DNA of 5,423 bases from JBKBXU01 sp046313675 (GCA_046313675.1 JBKBXU010000312.1:1-5423); one strand, 5' to 3'. Counted from the stretch's first letter, positions 1-5,423 are shown. Notes: generated by a model not told the origin, from the letters alone. Numbers and translations: made by a program.

Positions 1-406
1 GTGTTTCTATAAATCCATTGGTAATGATGTGTAAAGTGTACTTGCCAGATAAATAAGAAAGCACCTCCTGTGCATAGGGTATAAGATTCTTTTTTTGAGG
101 ACAAAGGTGCATAAAATCTTCATTTAACCTGGCAGGAACCAGTCTTGGGTCTGAGCCGAGACGTCTAAAAGTTTCGCTAAATCTTTTTGTTCTTATTTCT
201 GCTTTAGTGAGTTTTCCTGAATTATATTTTTTCCACATTTCTACGTTTATGCTCTTGTAGGTTTCGCAAAAATGGTAGGATGAAAAATTTCCCAGTTTAT
301 GTAGTTTATATTTATTGTACAGCTCATGCAATGTTTCGGCACAGTTCTTATCAAAATCCCAAATGGTATGATCCAAGTCAAAAAATATGTTTGATATATT
401 GCGCAT
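1..406 (-). CDS. yjjG: YjjG-family noncanonical pyrimidine nucleotidase (HAD superfamily), N-terminal part, cut by window edge
   Basis: Reading leftward from an ATG at 406-404, the frame stays open for 135 codons to the window edge, with no stop. HAD motif I is clear near the N-terminus (FFDLDHTIWDFD, residues 8-19), with nucleophile D10 and acid/base D12. HAD motif II is seen as IITNGF (residues 127-132) just before the edge. The helical stretch between them, about residues 20-110, is the C1-type cap. The DLDHT-IWDFD form and the cap length match the YjjG/YfnB family, whose E. coli member dephosphorylates noncanonical pyrimidine nucleoside monophosphates such as dUMP and helps clean the nucleotide pool. 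Family members are about 230 residues, so roughly 95 residues with motifs III and IV are missing. The ATG directly abuts the ferredoxin stop (TAAATG), which suggests co-transcription and perhaps translational coupling. Substrate choice is inferred from family; a related HAD phosphatase is the main alternative. Confidence 0.9.
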   Translation of the reverse strand, partial: MRNISNIFFDLDHTIWDFDKNCAETLHELYNKYKLHKLGNFSSYHFCETYKSINVEMWKKYNSGKLTKAEIRTKRFSETFRRLGSDPRLVPARLNEDFMHLCPQKKNLIPYAQEVLSYLSGKYTLHIITNGFIET

Positions 407-709
407 TTACTCGATCATTAATGATTTCACCGGCCGGTTATTCAGGATATGTTCTGTTACAATTTCTTTTATGTCTTCCGGCTTAACATTTCCATAAAAA
501 ACCCCTTCCGGATAAACAACTAAAGCAGGTCCATTGTTGCAAACATCCAAACAGCCGGCTCGTTGAGCTCTATAGCCAATTTTTAGTTGATGCTTTTTTA
601 ATTCTTCCTTAAATTTCTCCACCAGTTCCATGCCTGCAGCCTGACCGCAACATGATCTTCCGTCGGTTCTTTCATTAGTGCAGATGAATATATGTTTTTC
701 GTATTTCAT
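407..709 (-). CDS. Thioredoxin-like [2Fe-2S] ferredoxin
   Basis: This 100-residue soluble protein is a thioredoxin-fold [2Fe-2S] ferredoxin, the family of the Aquifex aeolicus and Azotobacter Shethna-type proteins. Expected cluster ligands are present: C10 in the first strand (IFICTN), C20 or C21 in the following loop (RSCCG), then C53 and C57 (GCLDVC). The signature GPALVVYPEGVFYG (residues 60-73) and the tail VKPEDIKEIV (residues 75-84) strongly resemble the Aquifex protein, and the length is typical. It probably carries electrons one at a time in the cytoplasm; its partner is unknown and cannot be read from the neighbours. It begins six bases after the ArsR-type regulator ends and abuts the yjjG start, so it is the middle gene of a likely three-gene operon. 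An oddity is the adjacent pair C20-C21 where the family usually has one cysteine. The family call is very secure. Confidence 0.95.
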   Translation of the reverse strand: MKYEKHIFICTNERTDGRSCCGQAAGMELVEKFKEELKKHQLKIGYRAQRAGCLDVCNNGPALVVYPEGVFYGNVKPEDIKEIVTEHILNNRPVKSLMIE

Positions 710-715
710 GTTGGG

Positions 716-1117
716 TTATAATGCAGGTAATTTATAAATTTTCTGAGTATTATGCAGCTTCCTTATAGCTAATTCATTATTTGAATACAATGTTCTGTAT
801 TCTCCCAAATCTTTAAGAAGCACAGGGTCTTTTTCCATAAACATAAATATTTGGTTGATTATGTCATAATAGGCTTCATTAAGATAATAGTATACCCACT
901 GGTCAGCTTTTTTGTATTTTAGAAGACGGGCGTTTTTCAGATAAATCAAATGCCTTGAGGTTTTAGTTTGCGTAAAGTCAAGAATAAGCTCAAGATCTGA
1001 AATGCACATTTCTTCATTTTTGTAAATCAGATGCATGATCCGGATTCGTGATTCATCGCTGAAGCCTTTAAATATATCAGCCCCTGTTTTTAATTCAAAA
1101 TTTTTGATTCTTATCAT
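716..1117 (-). CDS. ArsR-type winged-helix transcriptional regulator
   Basis: This 133-residue protein has the ArsR/SmtB winged helix-turn-helix fold. The opening helix motif FKGFSDESRIRIMHLI (residues 16-31) is the usual 'ALSDPTRLRIL' region. It is followed by CISDLELIL (38-46), the recognition helix around QTKTSRHLIYLK (50-61), and a wing with KKADQWVYYYL (69-79). The family metal site in helix alpha-3 is normally CxC (ELCVCDL); here it is C38-I-S, so only one of the two cysteines is present and there is no other Cys in the protein. Classic arsenic or cadmium sensing is therefore doubtful. The roughly 50 residues after the wing are helical and rich in Tyr, Leu and Lys, making it slightly longer than a minimal ArsR. 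It is the first gene of the leftward operon with the ferredoxin and yjjG. A palindrome lies five bases before its ATG, suggesting self-regulation. The ligand is unknown. Confidence 0.9.
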   Translation of the reverse strand: MIRIKNFELKTGADIFKGFSDESRIRIMHLIYKNEEMCISDLELILDFTQTKTSRHLIYLKNARLLKYKKADQWVYYYLNEAYYDIINQIFMFMEKDPVLLKDLGEYRTLYSNNELAIRKLHNTQKIYKLPAL

Positions 1118-1121
1118 GTTT

Positions 1122-1145
1122 GTACATTTGCTTATGCAAATATAC
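1122..1145. promoter_or_regulatory. Palindromic operator candidate of the ArsR-type gene
   Basis: A 24-bp imperfect inverted repeat, with arms GTACATTTGC and GCAAATATAC around TTAT, has one mismatch across 10-bp arms; the inner six bases (ATTTGC/GCAAAT) are perfect. It ends four bases before the regulator's start codon. ArsR-family dimers usually bind imperfect palindromes that overlap their own promoter, so autorepression is the simplest reading. The symmetry is directly visible; binding is inferred. Confidence 0.6.
1137..1144 (-). promoter_or_regulatory. Bacteroidota-type -7 box (TATATTTG) for the arsR-ferredoxin-yjjG operon
   Basis: On the minus strand the sequence TATATTTG fits the Bacteroidota -7 consensus TAnnTTTG exactly. 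It would give a transcript start about 13-15 bases before the ATG at 1117. It lies inside the palindrome, as expected for a repressor-controlled promoter. I find no matching -33 TTG at the usual 19-21 base spacing, which lowers confidence, and AT-rich DNA gives such boxes by chance. Confidence 0.4.
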
Positions 1146-1229
1146 GCATGTGAAAGTTGTTTTGCTTGAAAATTCTAGTTTATCATTAATGCTTATTCAC
1201 GGCAGTTTTTTAAAAATATATTAATTCAT

Positions 1230-1237
1230 TATATTTG
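1230..1237 (+). promoter_or_regulatory. Bacteroidota-type -7 box (TATATTTG) for the exported protein and MscS genes
   Basis: TATATTTG on the plus strand matches TAnnTTTG exactly and lies about 60 bases before the TTG start at 1297, giving a leader of roughly 50 bases. Its 3' end overlaps the perfect palindrome that begins at 1235. The -33 position holds a T-run (1206-1211) and not a clear TTG. This is the best promoter candidate for the rightward genes but remains a pattern match. Confidence 0.4.
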
Positions 1238-1251
1238 GACATGCTGTCCAA
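1235..1251. promoter_or_regulatory. Perfect 17-bp palindrome: operator or attenuator-like hairpin
   Basis: TTGGACA and TGTCCAA form perfect 7-bp arms around TGC. On the plus strand the repeat is followed by one C and six Ts (1253-1258), so it could also act as a short terminator-like hairpin, though only three of the seven stem pairs are G-C. It overlaps the TATATTTG box, which favours an operator for an unidentified regulator of the exported protein and MscS genes. The symmetry is certain, the role is not. Confidence 0.5.
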
Positions 1252-1296
1252 CTTTTTTAGGAAGGCGACGTTAATACTTACATAAATAATCATCTT

Positions 1297-1950
1297 TTGA
1301 ATAAAATAGTATTCATAGCTCTTTTGTTTTTCACTTTTCCTGTTTTTAGTCAGGATGAAGCAGCTCAGAACCAGGCAGCACAAGAGCTTATTGTTCAATT
1401 TTCCGGCTTGGTTGTAGGTGGAGACAGCTTGTATGGCCTTCCCGGAGCATATGTTTACGTCCCAGCTTCTGGTAGAGGAACTACAACTAACTATGTAGGA
1501 TATTTTTCTATGCCTGCGCTCGCCGGAGACAGCGTTGTGGTCAGGTCATTGGGTTATCAGGAAAACTTTTTCATTATTCCTAAAGATGGACGAATGGATA
1601 TTTCAGTAGTAATTGAATTATCAGCAGATACTACACTTTTACCGGAAGTTGAAATTTTCCCTTATCCTACAGAGCAAATATTTAAGGAAGCCTTTCTTGC
1701 CCTTCAATTGCCGGATGATCAAACATCCAATATGCAGAATAATTTAAATGAGCAACTTATGCGGAGAATGCTTGCTAATACTCCGGCCGGGGCGAATATG
1801 AACCACCGGTATTTTATGCAGCAACAGGTTATTAAAACAGAAAACCGTTTTATGCAACCTACATTATCCTTGCTTAATCCTTTTGCATGGAGGCATTTTA
1901 TAGATCAGGTTCGCAGGGGAGGCTTGAGAGCCCCGGAAGGGGAAGATTAA
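1297..1950 (+). CDS. Exported protein with CarboxypepD_reg-like beta-sandwich domain
   Basis: This 217-residue protein starts with a clear Sec signal peptide (MNKIVFIALLFFTFPVFSQ), probably cut around residues 18-19; there is no lipobox Cys. Residues about 35-108 fit the CarboxypepD_reg-like domain common in Bacteroidota: FSGLVV, then GLPGAYVYV (47-55), a GTTTNYVGYFSM turn (61-72), DSVVVRSLGY (78-87), and the closing LPEVEIFPYP (115-124). The domain usually sits at the front of TonB-dependent receptors or peptidases, but no barrel, plug or catalytic domain follows. The rest is a polar, Gln/Asn/Met-rich tail ending RAPEGED. The start is TTG: the frame is open only back to 1261, after a TAG at 1258-1260, and has no ATG before the signal peptide. 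The protein likely acts in the periplasm or at the outer membrane. It precedes the MscS gene by 19 bases, so the two are probably co-transcribed. Its role is unknown. Confidence 0.85.
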   Translation: MNKIVFIALLFFTFPVFSQDEAAQNQAAQELIVQFSGLVVGGDSLYGLPGAYVYVPASGRGTTTNYVGYFSMPALAGDSVVVRSLGYQENFFIIPKDGRMDISVVIELSADTTLLPEVEIFPYPTEQIFKEAFLALQLPDDQTSNMQNNLNEQLMRRMLANTPAGANMNHRYFMQQQVIKTENRFMQPTLSLLNPFAWRHFIDQVRRGGLRAPEGED

Positions 1951-1969
1951 TTTTTATATTTTCATAACC

Positions 1970-2833
1970 ATGTCTGATATATTTTCAGGAGATTTAGCGT
2001 ATCGCTATGTTTTCCAAATTTTTTATATTCTCATTGTTCTTGCGCTAACTATTATAGTAGCTTCTATAGTACGAAAGTTGGTACATCGTTTTTTCGATAA
2101 ATCATCCAAACTTCTTCGATCTGACCCTACTCAATATAAGTTTCTTAAGCACTTTATAAGTGGATTAATTTATCTTATTGGAATAGGAATAGCTATTCAT
2201 GCTATACCCTCCTTAAGGAGTTTGTCCTTGTCCTTATTTACAGGTGCAGGCATTTTTGCTGCCATAATTGGTTTTGCTTCACAGCAGGCCTTTTCTAATA
2301 TCGTCAGTGGAATATTTATTGTTATTTTTAAGCCTTTCAGAGTAGATGACCGCCTGGAAATGAGAGGTACTATTGTAGGCGTAGTAGAAGATATTACCCT
2401 AAGGCATACCGTTCTTAGGAACTTTGAAAACCGTAGAATAATTATTCCAAACTCTGTCATTGGACAGGAGATTATATTCAATGCCAACATAATGGATGAA
2501 CGTACCTGTCGCCTCATGGACTTTAACATTGGTGCAGATTCGGATATGGATCACGCAATTTCAATAATTCAGGAGGAGGCTTTAGCTCATCCAGAATGTA
2601 TTGATGCACGAAAAGATGAGGATAAATTACTGAATGCGCCCATTGTTGCAGTGAGGGTAATGGGTTTCGGTGATTCAACCATTAATTTGAGGGCATTTGT
2701 CTGGGCAAAAAATCCCCCTTCCGCTTTTGTAATGTTTACCGATTTAAACAAATCTATAAAACAACGCTTTGACAAAGAGGGTATTCGATTCCCTGCTTTT
2801 AATGAAACAGCGATAAGGATAAAAGAAAAGTAA
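1970..2833 (+). CDS. MscS-family small-conductance mechanosensitive ion channel
   Basis: At 287 residues it is almost the length of E. coli MscS (286). It gates on membrane tension and lets solutes escape during hypo-osmotic shock, working as a heptamer in the inner membrane. Membrane segments are at about residues 14-34 (TM1), 61-80 (TM2) and 88-120 (pore-lining TM3). TM3 carries the family's Gly/Ala-rich packing pattern (GAGIFAAIIGFASQQAFSN, 92-110, then SGIFIVIFKPF, 113-123). The beta domain follows, with VGVVEDITLRHTVLR (136-150) and the signature RRIIIPNSVI (155-164). The C-terminal alpha/beta cytoplasmic cage occupies about 183-285. By my alignment the position of the E. coli hinge Gly113 is Gln106, which I recall as common in MscS relatives. 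The C-terminal end, after GIRFPAF, lacks the long extension of larger homologues. It is the second gene of a likely pair with the exported protein. The family is certain; conductance and gating are inferred. Confidence 0.95.
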   Translation: MSDIFSGDLAYRYVFQIFYILIVLALTIIVASIVRKLVHRFFDKSSKLLRSDPTQYKFLKHFISGLIYLIGIGIAIHAIPSLRSLSLSLFTGAGIFAAIIGFASQQAFSNIVSGIFIVIFKPFRVDDRLEMRGTIVGVVEDITLRHTVLRNFENRRIIIPNSVIGQEIIFNANIMDERTCRLMDFNIGADSDMDHAISIIQEEALAHPECIDARKDEDKLLNAPIVAVRVMGFGDSTINLRAFVWAKNPPSAFVMFTDLNKSIKQRFDKEGIRFPAFNETAIRIKEK

Positions 2834-2878
2834 ACCTGGAATGCGTAATAGGAACGTTCTATTACATGTTTTCAGGTT
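2833..2878. terminator. Long imperfect hairpin between convergent genes, possible bidirectional terminator
   Basis: The gap between the convergent MscS and HupE-like stops folds into one extended stem. The outer arms are AACCTG (2833-2838) and CAGGTT (2873-2878). The inner arms are GTAATAG (2845-2851) and CTATTAC (2859-2865), with a G-T and an A-T pair closing a 3-base loop. A few weak or mismatched pairs lie between. There is no following T-run on either strand, so it may protect mRNA 3' ends or terminate only weakly. Both stop codons touch the stem. Confidence 0.45.
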
Positions 2879-3452
2879 AAATATTTGCCATCATATATAC
2901 TGCTATACCTGCACAGGCTCCGGAAATAATTAGATTCCACTCCCGTAAATGTACCCTTACAAAATAGGTGGCAATAAATGCCGTTAGTAGCAGAAAAAAA
3001 GCAATCAAGGCAAGCGATGAAATTACCCCTAATTTAAAAGCTACCAAGTTGTTAAGTATTTCATCCTCATAAAGCGGTATTAAAGCATTTTGAAATGCAA
3101 AACCATGAATAAGTCCGGAGATGAAAGAAAGATAGTATCTATAGCTTTGGGTGGGGTAACGGTTTGTGAACACCTGTTTTTTCCTATAAAAATTGCTTAT
3201 TGATATCACTAAAATTGTTAAAGGAACAAGATAATTAAAAACTCCCGTAGGAATTTCGAATAAATCAAATGCAGAAACTAGGAAAGTAACAATAAAAGCT
3301 CCGATAAATACAGAAAGAAATGATGCAACTTTTCGCCAGCTCGGTAGTGTATATATTCCACATAATGTAATTATCAACAAGAAGTGCCCATATACATTTA
3401 AGAATATGATGTTGTGCATTCCGAGTTTGAAAAAGTCAAAAGAGCTTTGCAT
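2877..3452 (-). CDS. Divergent HupE/UreJ-like membrane protein
   Basis: This 191-residue protein is very hydrophobic with about six membrane segments (near residues 16-36, 42-61, 72-88, 107-124, 136-164 and 172-190). Its layout fits the HupE/UreJ family as found in Bacteroidota: an opening GMHNIIFLNVYGHFLLI (11-27), IYTLPSWRKV (33-42), a YLVPLTILV segment (74-82), and the signature GLIHGFAFQN (113-122). Family members have been linked to nickel or other metal transport, sometimes beside hydrogenase or urease genes; none are seen here. Most conserved polar positions of the family, as I recall them, appear replaced: the DH of the first motif is GH (22-23), the GHS-type motif of the second segment is GAF (51-53), and the GVExGQ-type motif is GVISSL (142-147). 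Metal transport is therefore uncertain. It converges on the MscS gene and lies downstream of clpB, beyond that gene's terminator, so it likely has its own promoter, which I cannot identify. Confidence 0.7.
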   Translation of the reverse strand: MQSSFDFFKLGMHNIIFLNVYGHFLLIITLCGIYTLPSWRKVASFLSVFIGAFIVTFLVSAFDLFEIPTGVFNYLVPLTILVISISNFYRKKQVFTNRYPTQSYRYYLSFISGLIHGFAFQNALIPLYEDEILNNLVAFKLGVISSLALIAFFLLLTAFIATYFVRVHLREWNLIISGACAGIAVYMMANI

Positions 3453-3544
3453 AGTGCAAAAAATATTGTCAGTTTATTCTTCCTTTATTATCAAAAGATA
3501 TAAAAATTGTTTAATAATGTAAAATAATCTCCGAAATAAATAAA

Positions 3545-3578
3545 AAAAAGAGGTCTTTTTTTCGAAAGACCTCTTTTT
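3545..3578. terminator. Strong bidirectional intrinsic terminator after clpB
   Basis: Perfect 14-bp arms (AAAAAGAGGTCTTT at 3545-3558 and AAAGACCTCTTTTT at 3565-3578) enclose a 6-base loop. Reading leftward, the stem ends in a run of eight Ts (complement of 3542-3549), 21 bases past the clpB stop, so it should end the clpB transcript. The plus strand also has a T5 tail, but no rightward gene feeds into it. It separates clpB from the HupE-like gene; the DNA from 3453 to 3544 is otherwise AT-rich with no clear signal. Confidence 0.9.
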
Positions 3579-3599
3579 AGTCAGGTGTGATTGGTAAGA

Positions 3600-5423
3600 C
3601 TATATTTTGACTTCTTCAAGATTCAGAAATTGTATCTTTTTGTTTTCATCTAATGTAATTCCTATAACTCCATCTTTTTTCACTGTTCCTGCAAGGATTT
3701 CTTTAGATAATTCGTTGAGAATCATTTTCTGCATGACCCGTTTTAATGGTCTTGCTCCATATTGCGGATCAAAGCCAAGTTCTCCCAAAAGGTCTAGAAC
3801 TTCTTTGGAAGCTTCTAGCTTAACTCCGCTTTCCTCCAGCCTTTCCTGTATTGTTTTAAACTGGATATCCACAATTTTTCGGATCTCTTTTCTAGACAAT
3901 GGCTTAAACATGATATGTTCGTCAATTCTATTAAGAAATTCGGGTCTTACGGACTTTTTCAGCAGTTCGAATACCTGATTTCTTGTCTGTTCTATCATAT
4001 CTTCTTCATTTGAATCAGTTATGGTAGCAAAGTTTTCCTGAATCAGGTGTGCCCCGATATTAGACGTCATTATAATAATGGTGTTCTTAAAGTTTGCAAT
4101 TCTGCCTTTATTATCCGTAAGCCTGCCATCATCCAATACCTGTAATAGTATATTGAATACGTCAGGGTGCGCTTTTTCAATTTCATCTAACAAAATCACT
4201 GAATATGGTTTTCTTCTGACTGCTTCTGTAAGCTGCCCACCTTCATCGTAGCCAACATACCCTGGAGGGGCTCCAATAAGGCGGCTTACGGCATGCCTTT
4301 CCTGATATTCCGACATATCAATCCGAACCATGGCATTTTCATCGTTAAACAAGAAGTCTGCCAGAGCTTTTGCCAATTCTGTTTTTCCTACACCGGTAGT
4401 TCCCAGAAATATGAATGAACCAATAGGTCTTTTGGGATCCTGAAGGCCCGCCCGACTTCTTCTGACTGCATCAGAAATGGCATGTATGGCTTCTTCCTGG
4501 CCTGCAACACGTCTGCTTAACTCTTTCTCAAGGTTTAGCAGTTTCTCTCTGTCACTCTGAAGCATTTTGCTAACCGGAATTCCTGTCCATTTAGCTACTA
4601 CTTCAGCAATATCCTCTGAGGATACTTCTTCCTTCAGCATAGATCCATTAGACTGAAGTTCTGAAAGTTGCTTTTTCAGGGTTTCCAGGCTGGTTTCACT
4701 TTCTATTATTCTTCCATAGCGCAATTCTGCTACTTTCCCATAATCTCCGCTACGTTCAGCTTGTTCAGCTTCAAATTTAAACTTATCTATATTCTCCTTT
4801 TCTTTCTGAATACCTTCAATGATCTGTTTTTCCTGCTTCCATATAGCTTGGAGGTTACCTCGTTTTTCATTAAGCTCGGCTATTTCTCTGCTTAAAGTAG
4901 TTTCTTTATTTTTATCATTTTCCTTTCGAATGGCTTCTCTTTCAATTTCCAATTGCATAATCTTCCGCTGGACTTCATCCAGTTCTTCTGGCAGGGAATC
5001 AATCTCAAGACGCAATTTAGCCGCTGATTCATCCATTAAATCTATGGCTTTATCAGGAAGAAAACGATCAGAAATATAGCGATGAGATAATTCTACAGCA
5101 GCTATTATTGCATCATCCTTTATCCGGACACCATGATGCACTTCATACTTTTCTTTTATCCCTCTTAATATAGATATTGCATCTGCTACATTCGGCTCAT
5201 CAACAATGACAGATTGAAAACGTCGCTCCAGGGCTTTGTCTTTTTCTATATACTTTTGGTATTCCTTTAGGGTCGTTGCTCCTATGGCATGAAGTTCTCC
5301 TCTTGCCAGGGCGGGTTTCAATAAATTGGCGGCATCCATGGCTCCTTCACCACCACCTCCGGCACCTATTAGTGTGTGGATTTCGTCAATAAACAAGACA
5401 ATTTCACCATCGCAATCAGTTAC
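3600..5423 (-). CDS. clpB: ATP-dependent protein disaggregase ClpB, C-terminal two-thirds, cut by window edge
   Basis: The frame is open from the window edge to a TAG at 3602-3600, giving 607 visible residues of a protein usually about 860 long. The N domain and NBD1 Walker A are outside the window. Visible in order, counting from the edge: NBD1 Walker B (VLFIDEIHT, 9-17) and arginine-finger region (ALERRF, 64-69). The coiled-coil middle domain that marks ClpB rather than ClpA or ClpC spans about 140-270. NBD2 follows with Walker A (GTTGVGKT, 341-348), pore loop GYVG (388-391), Walker B (VILLDE, 409-414), arginine-finger region (RPEFLNR, 493-499) and sensor 2 (GARPLKR, 556-562). All visible catalytic residues are intact. 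ClpB forms cytoplasmic hexamers that thread aggregated proteins out for refolding with DnaK. A TTG at 5396 is an internal Leu codon, not a start. No heat-shock promoter can be judged here. It ends in a strong terminator. Confidence 0.98.
   Translation of the reverse strand, partial: VTDCDGEIVLFIDEIHTLIGAGGGGEGAMDAANLLKPALARGELHAIGATTLKEYQKYIEKDKALERRFQSVIVDEPNVADAISILRGIKEKYEVHHGVRIKDDAIIAAVELSHRYISDRFLPDKAIDLMDESAAKLRLEIDSLPEELDEVQRKIMQLEIEREAIRKENDKNKETTLSREIAELNEKRGNLQAIWKQEKQIIEGIQKEKENIDKFKFEAEQAERSGDYGKVAELRYGRIIESETSLETLKKQLSELQSNGSMLKEEVSSEDIAEVVAKWTGIPVSKMLQSDREKLLNLEKELSRRVAGQEEAIHAISDAVRRSRAGLQDPKRPIGSFIFLGTTGVGKTELAKALADFLFNDENAMVRIDMSEYQERHAVSRLIGAPPGYVGYDEGGQLTEAVRRKPYSVILLDEIEKAHPDVFNILLQVLDDGRLTDNKGRIANFKNTIIIMTSNIGAHLIQENFATITDSNEEDMIEQTRNQVFELLKKSVRPEFLNRIDEHIMFKPLSRKEIRKIVDIQFKTIQERLEESGVKLEASKEVLDLLGELGFDPQYGARPLKRVMQKMILNELSKEILAGTVKKDGVIGITLDENKKIQFLNLEEVKI

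Noticed and set aside
416..425. Short palindrome TCATTAATGA at the ferredoxin 3' end
   Set aside because: It lies inside coding sequence, is short and AT-rich, and needs no special explanation.
280..486. Plus-strand open frame of 68 codons
   Set aside because: It lies antisense to the yjjG start and the ferredoxin end, both of which have clear family motifs, and its own translation is unlike any known protein.
1210..1398. Minus-strand open frame of 62 codons in the divergent intergenic region
   Set aside because: It overlaps the signal peptide coding region of the exported protein in antisense, is AT-rich, and shows no motif; it is best explained as chance.
1738..1835. Asn/Gln/Met-rich stretch in the exported protein, considered as a prion-like or repeat region
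   Set aside because: No regular repeat unit is present and the composition is only mildly biased.
2197..2775. Two minus-strand open frames within the MscS gene
   Set aside because: They are antisense shadows of a well-supported MscS coding sequence, with no recognisable domain.
3492..3500. Possible promoter box for the HupE-like gene (TATCTTTTG on the minus strand)
   Set aside because: It has one base too many to fit TAnnTTTG and there is no TTG at the right distance upstream; AT-rich DNA gives such near matches often.
3607..5079. Three plus-strand open frames opposite clpB
   Set aside because: They are Ser/Phe-rich shadows of the ClpB reading frame, a usual effect of a Glu/Lys-rich coding strand read in antisense.
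5394..5396. TTG as a start codon for a short ClpB
   Set aside because: The frame continues upstream to the window edge with residues that fit ClpB (ending in VLFIDE), so this TTG encodes the Leu of the Walker B motif.

Overview
The window looks like ordinary chromosome from a member of the Bacteroidota (Cytophaga/Flavobacterium-like). The evidence is AT-rich DNA, no clear Shine-Dalgarno sequences, promoter-like TAnnTTTG boxes, a secreted protein with a CarboxypepD_reg-like domain typical of the phylum, and close family resemblance of the ferredoxin, the ArsR-type regulator and the YjjG-type phosphatase to Bacteroidota proteins. This assignment comes from recognised families, not from a database search. 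I see no mobile element, CRISPR array, tRNA, rRNA or phage gene.

Left part, minus strand (1-1117): a compact set of three genes reading leftward. It starts with an ArsR-type winged-helix regulator (716-1117). Six bases later comes a thioredoxin-fold [2Fe-2S] ferredoxin (407-709). Directly abutting its stop codon is the N-terminal 135 codons of a YjjG-family HAD nucleotidase (1-406), cut by the window edge. The spacing suggests one transcript. A 24-bp imperfect palindrome just upstream of the regulator start looks like its operator.

Middle, plus strand (1118-2833): a 179-bp divergent intergenic region holds two palindromes and promoter-like boxes. It is followed by a small exported protein with a CarboxypepD_reg-like domain and a TTG start (1297-1950), then 19 bases later by an MscS-family mechanosensitive channel (1970-2833). 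The two probably share a transcript.

Right part, minus strand (2877-5423): a divergent HupE/UreJ-like membrane protein (2877-3452) converges on the channel gene across a 43-bp gap that is almost entirely one long imperfect hairpin. Upstream of it, a strong 14-bp-stem bidirectional terminator (3545-3578) ends the clpB transcript. The C-terminal about 607 residues of the ClpB disaggregase fill the rest (3600-5423), and its N-terminal part lies beyond the window.

The genes do not form one obvious pathway. The most notable points are the two palindromes in the divergent region, the loss of the usual polar motif residues in the HupE-like protein, and the tight pairing of a regulator with a single relevant Cys, a [2Fe-2S] protein and a nucleotide-cleaning phosphatase. 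I found no convincing new defence or mobile system.
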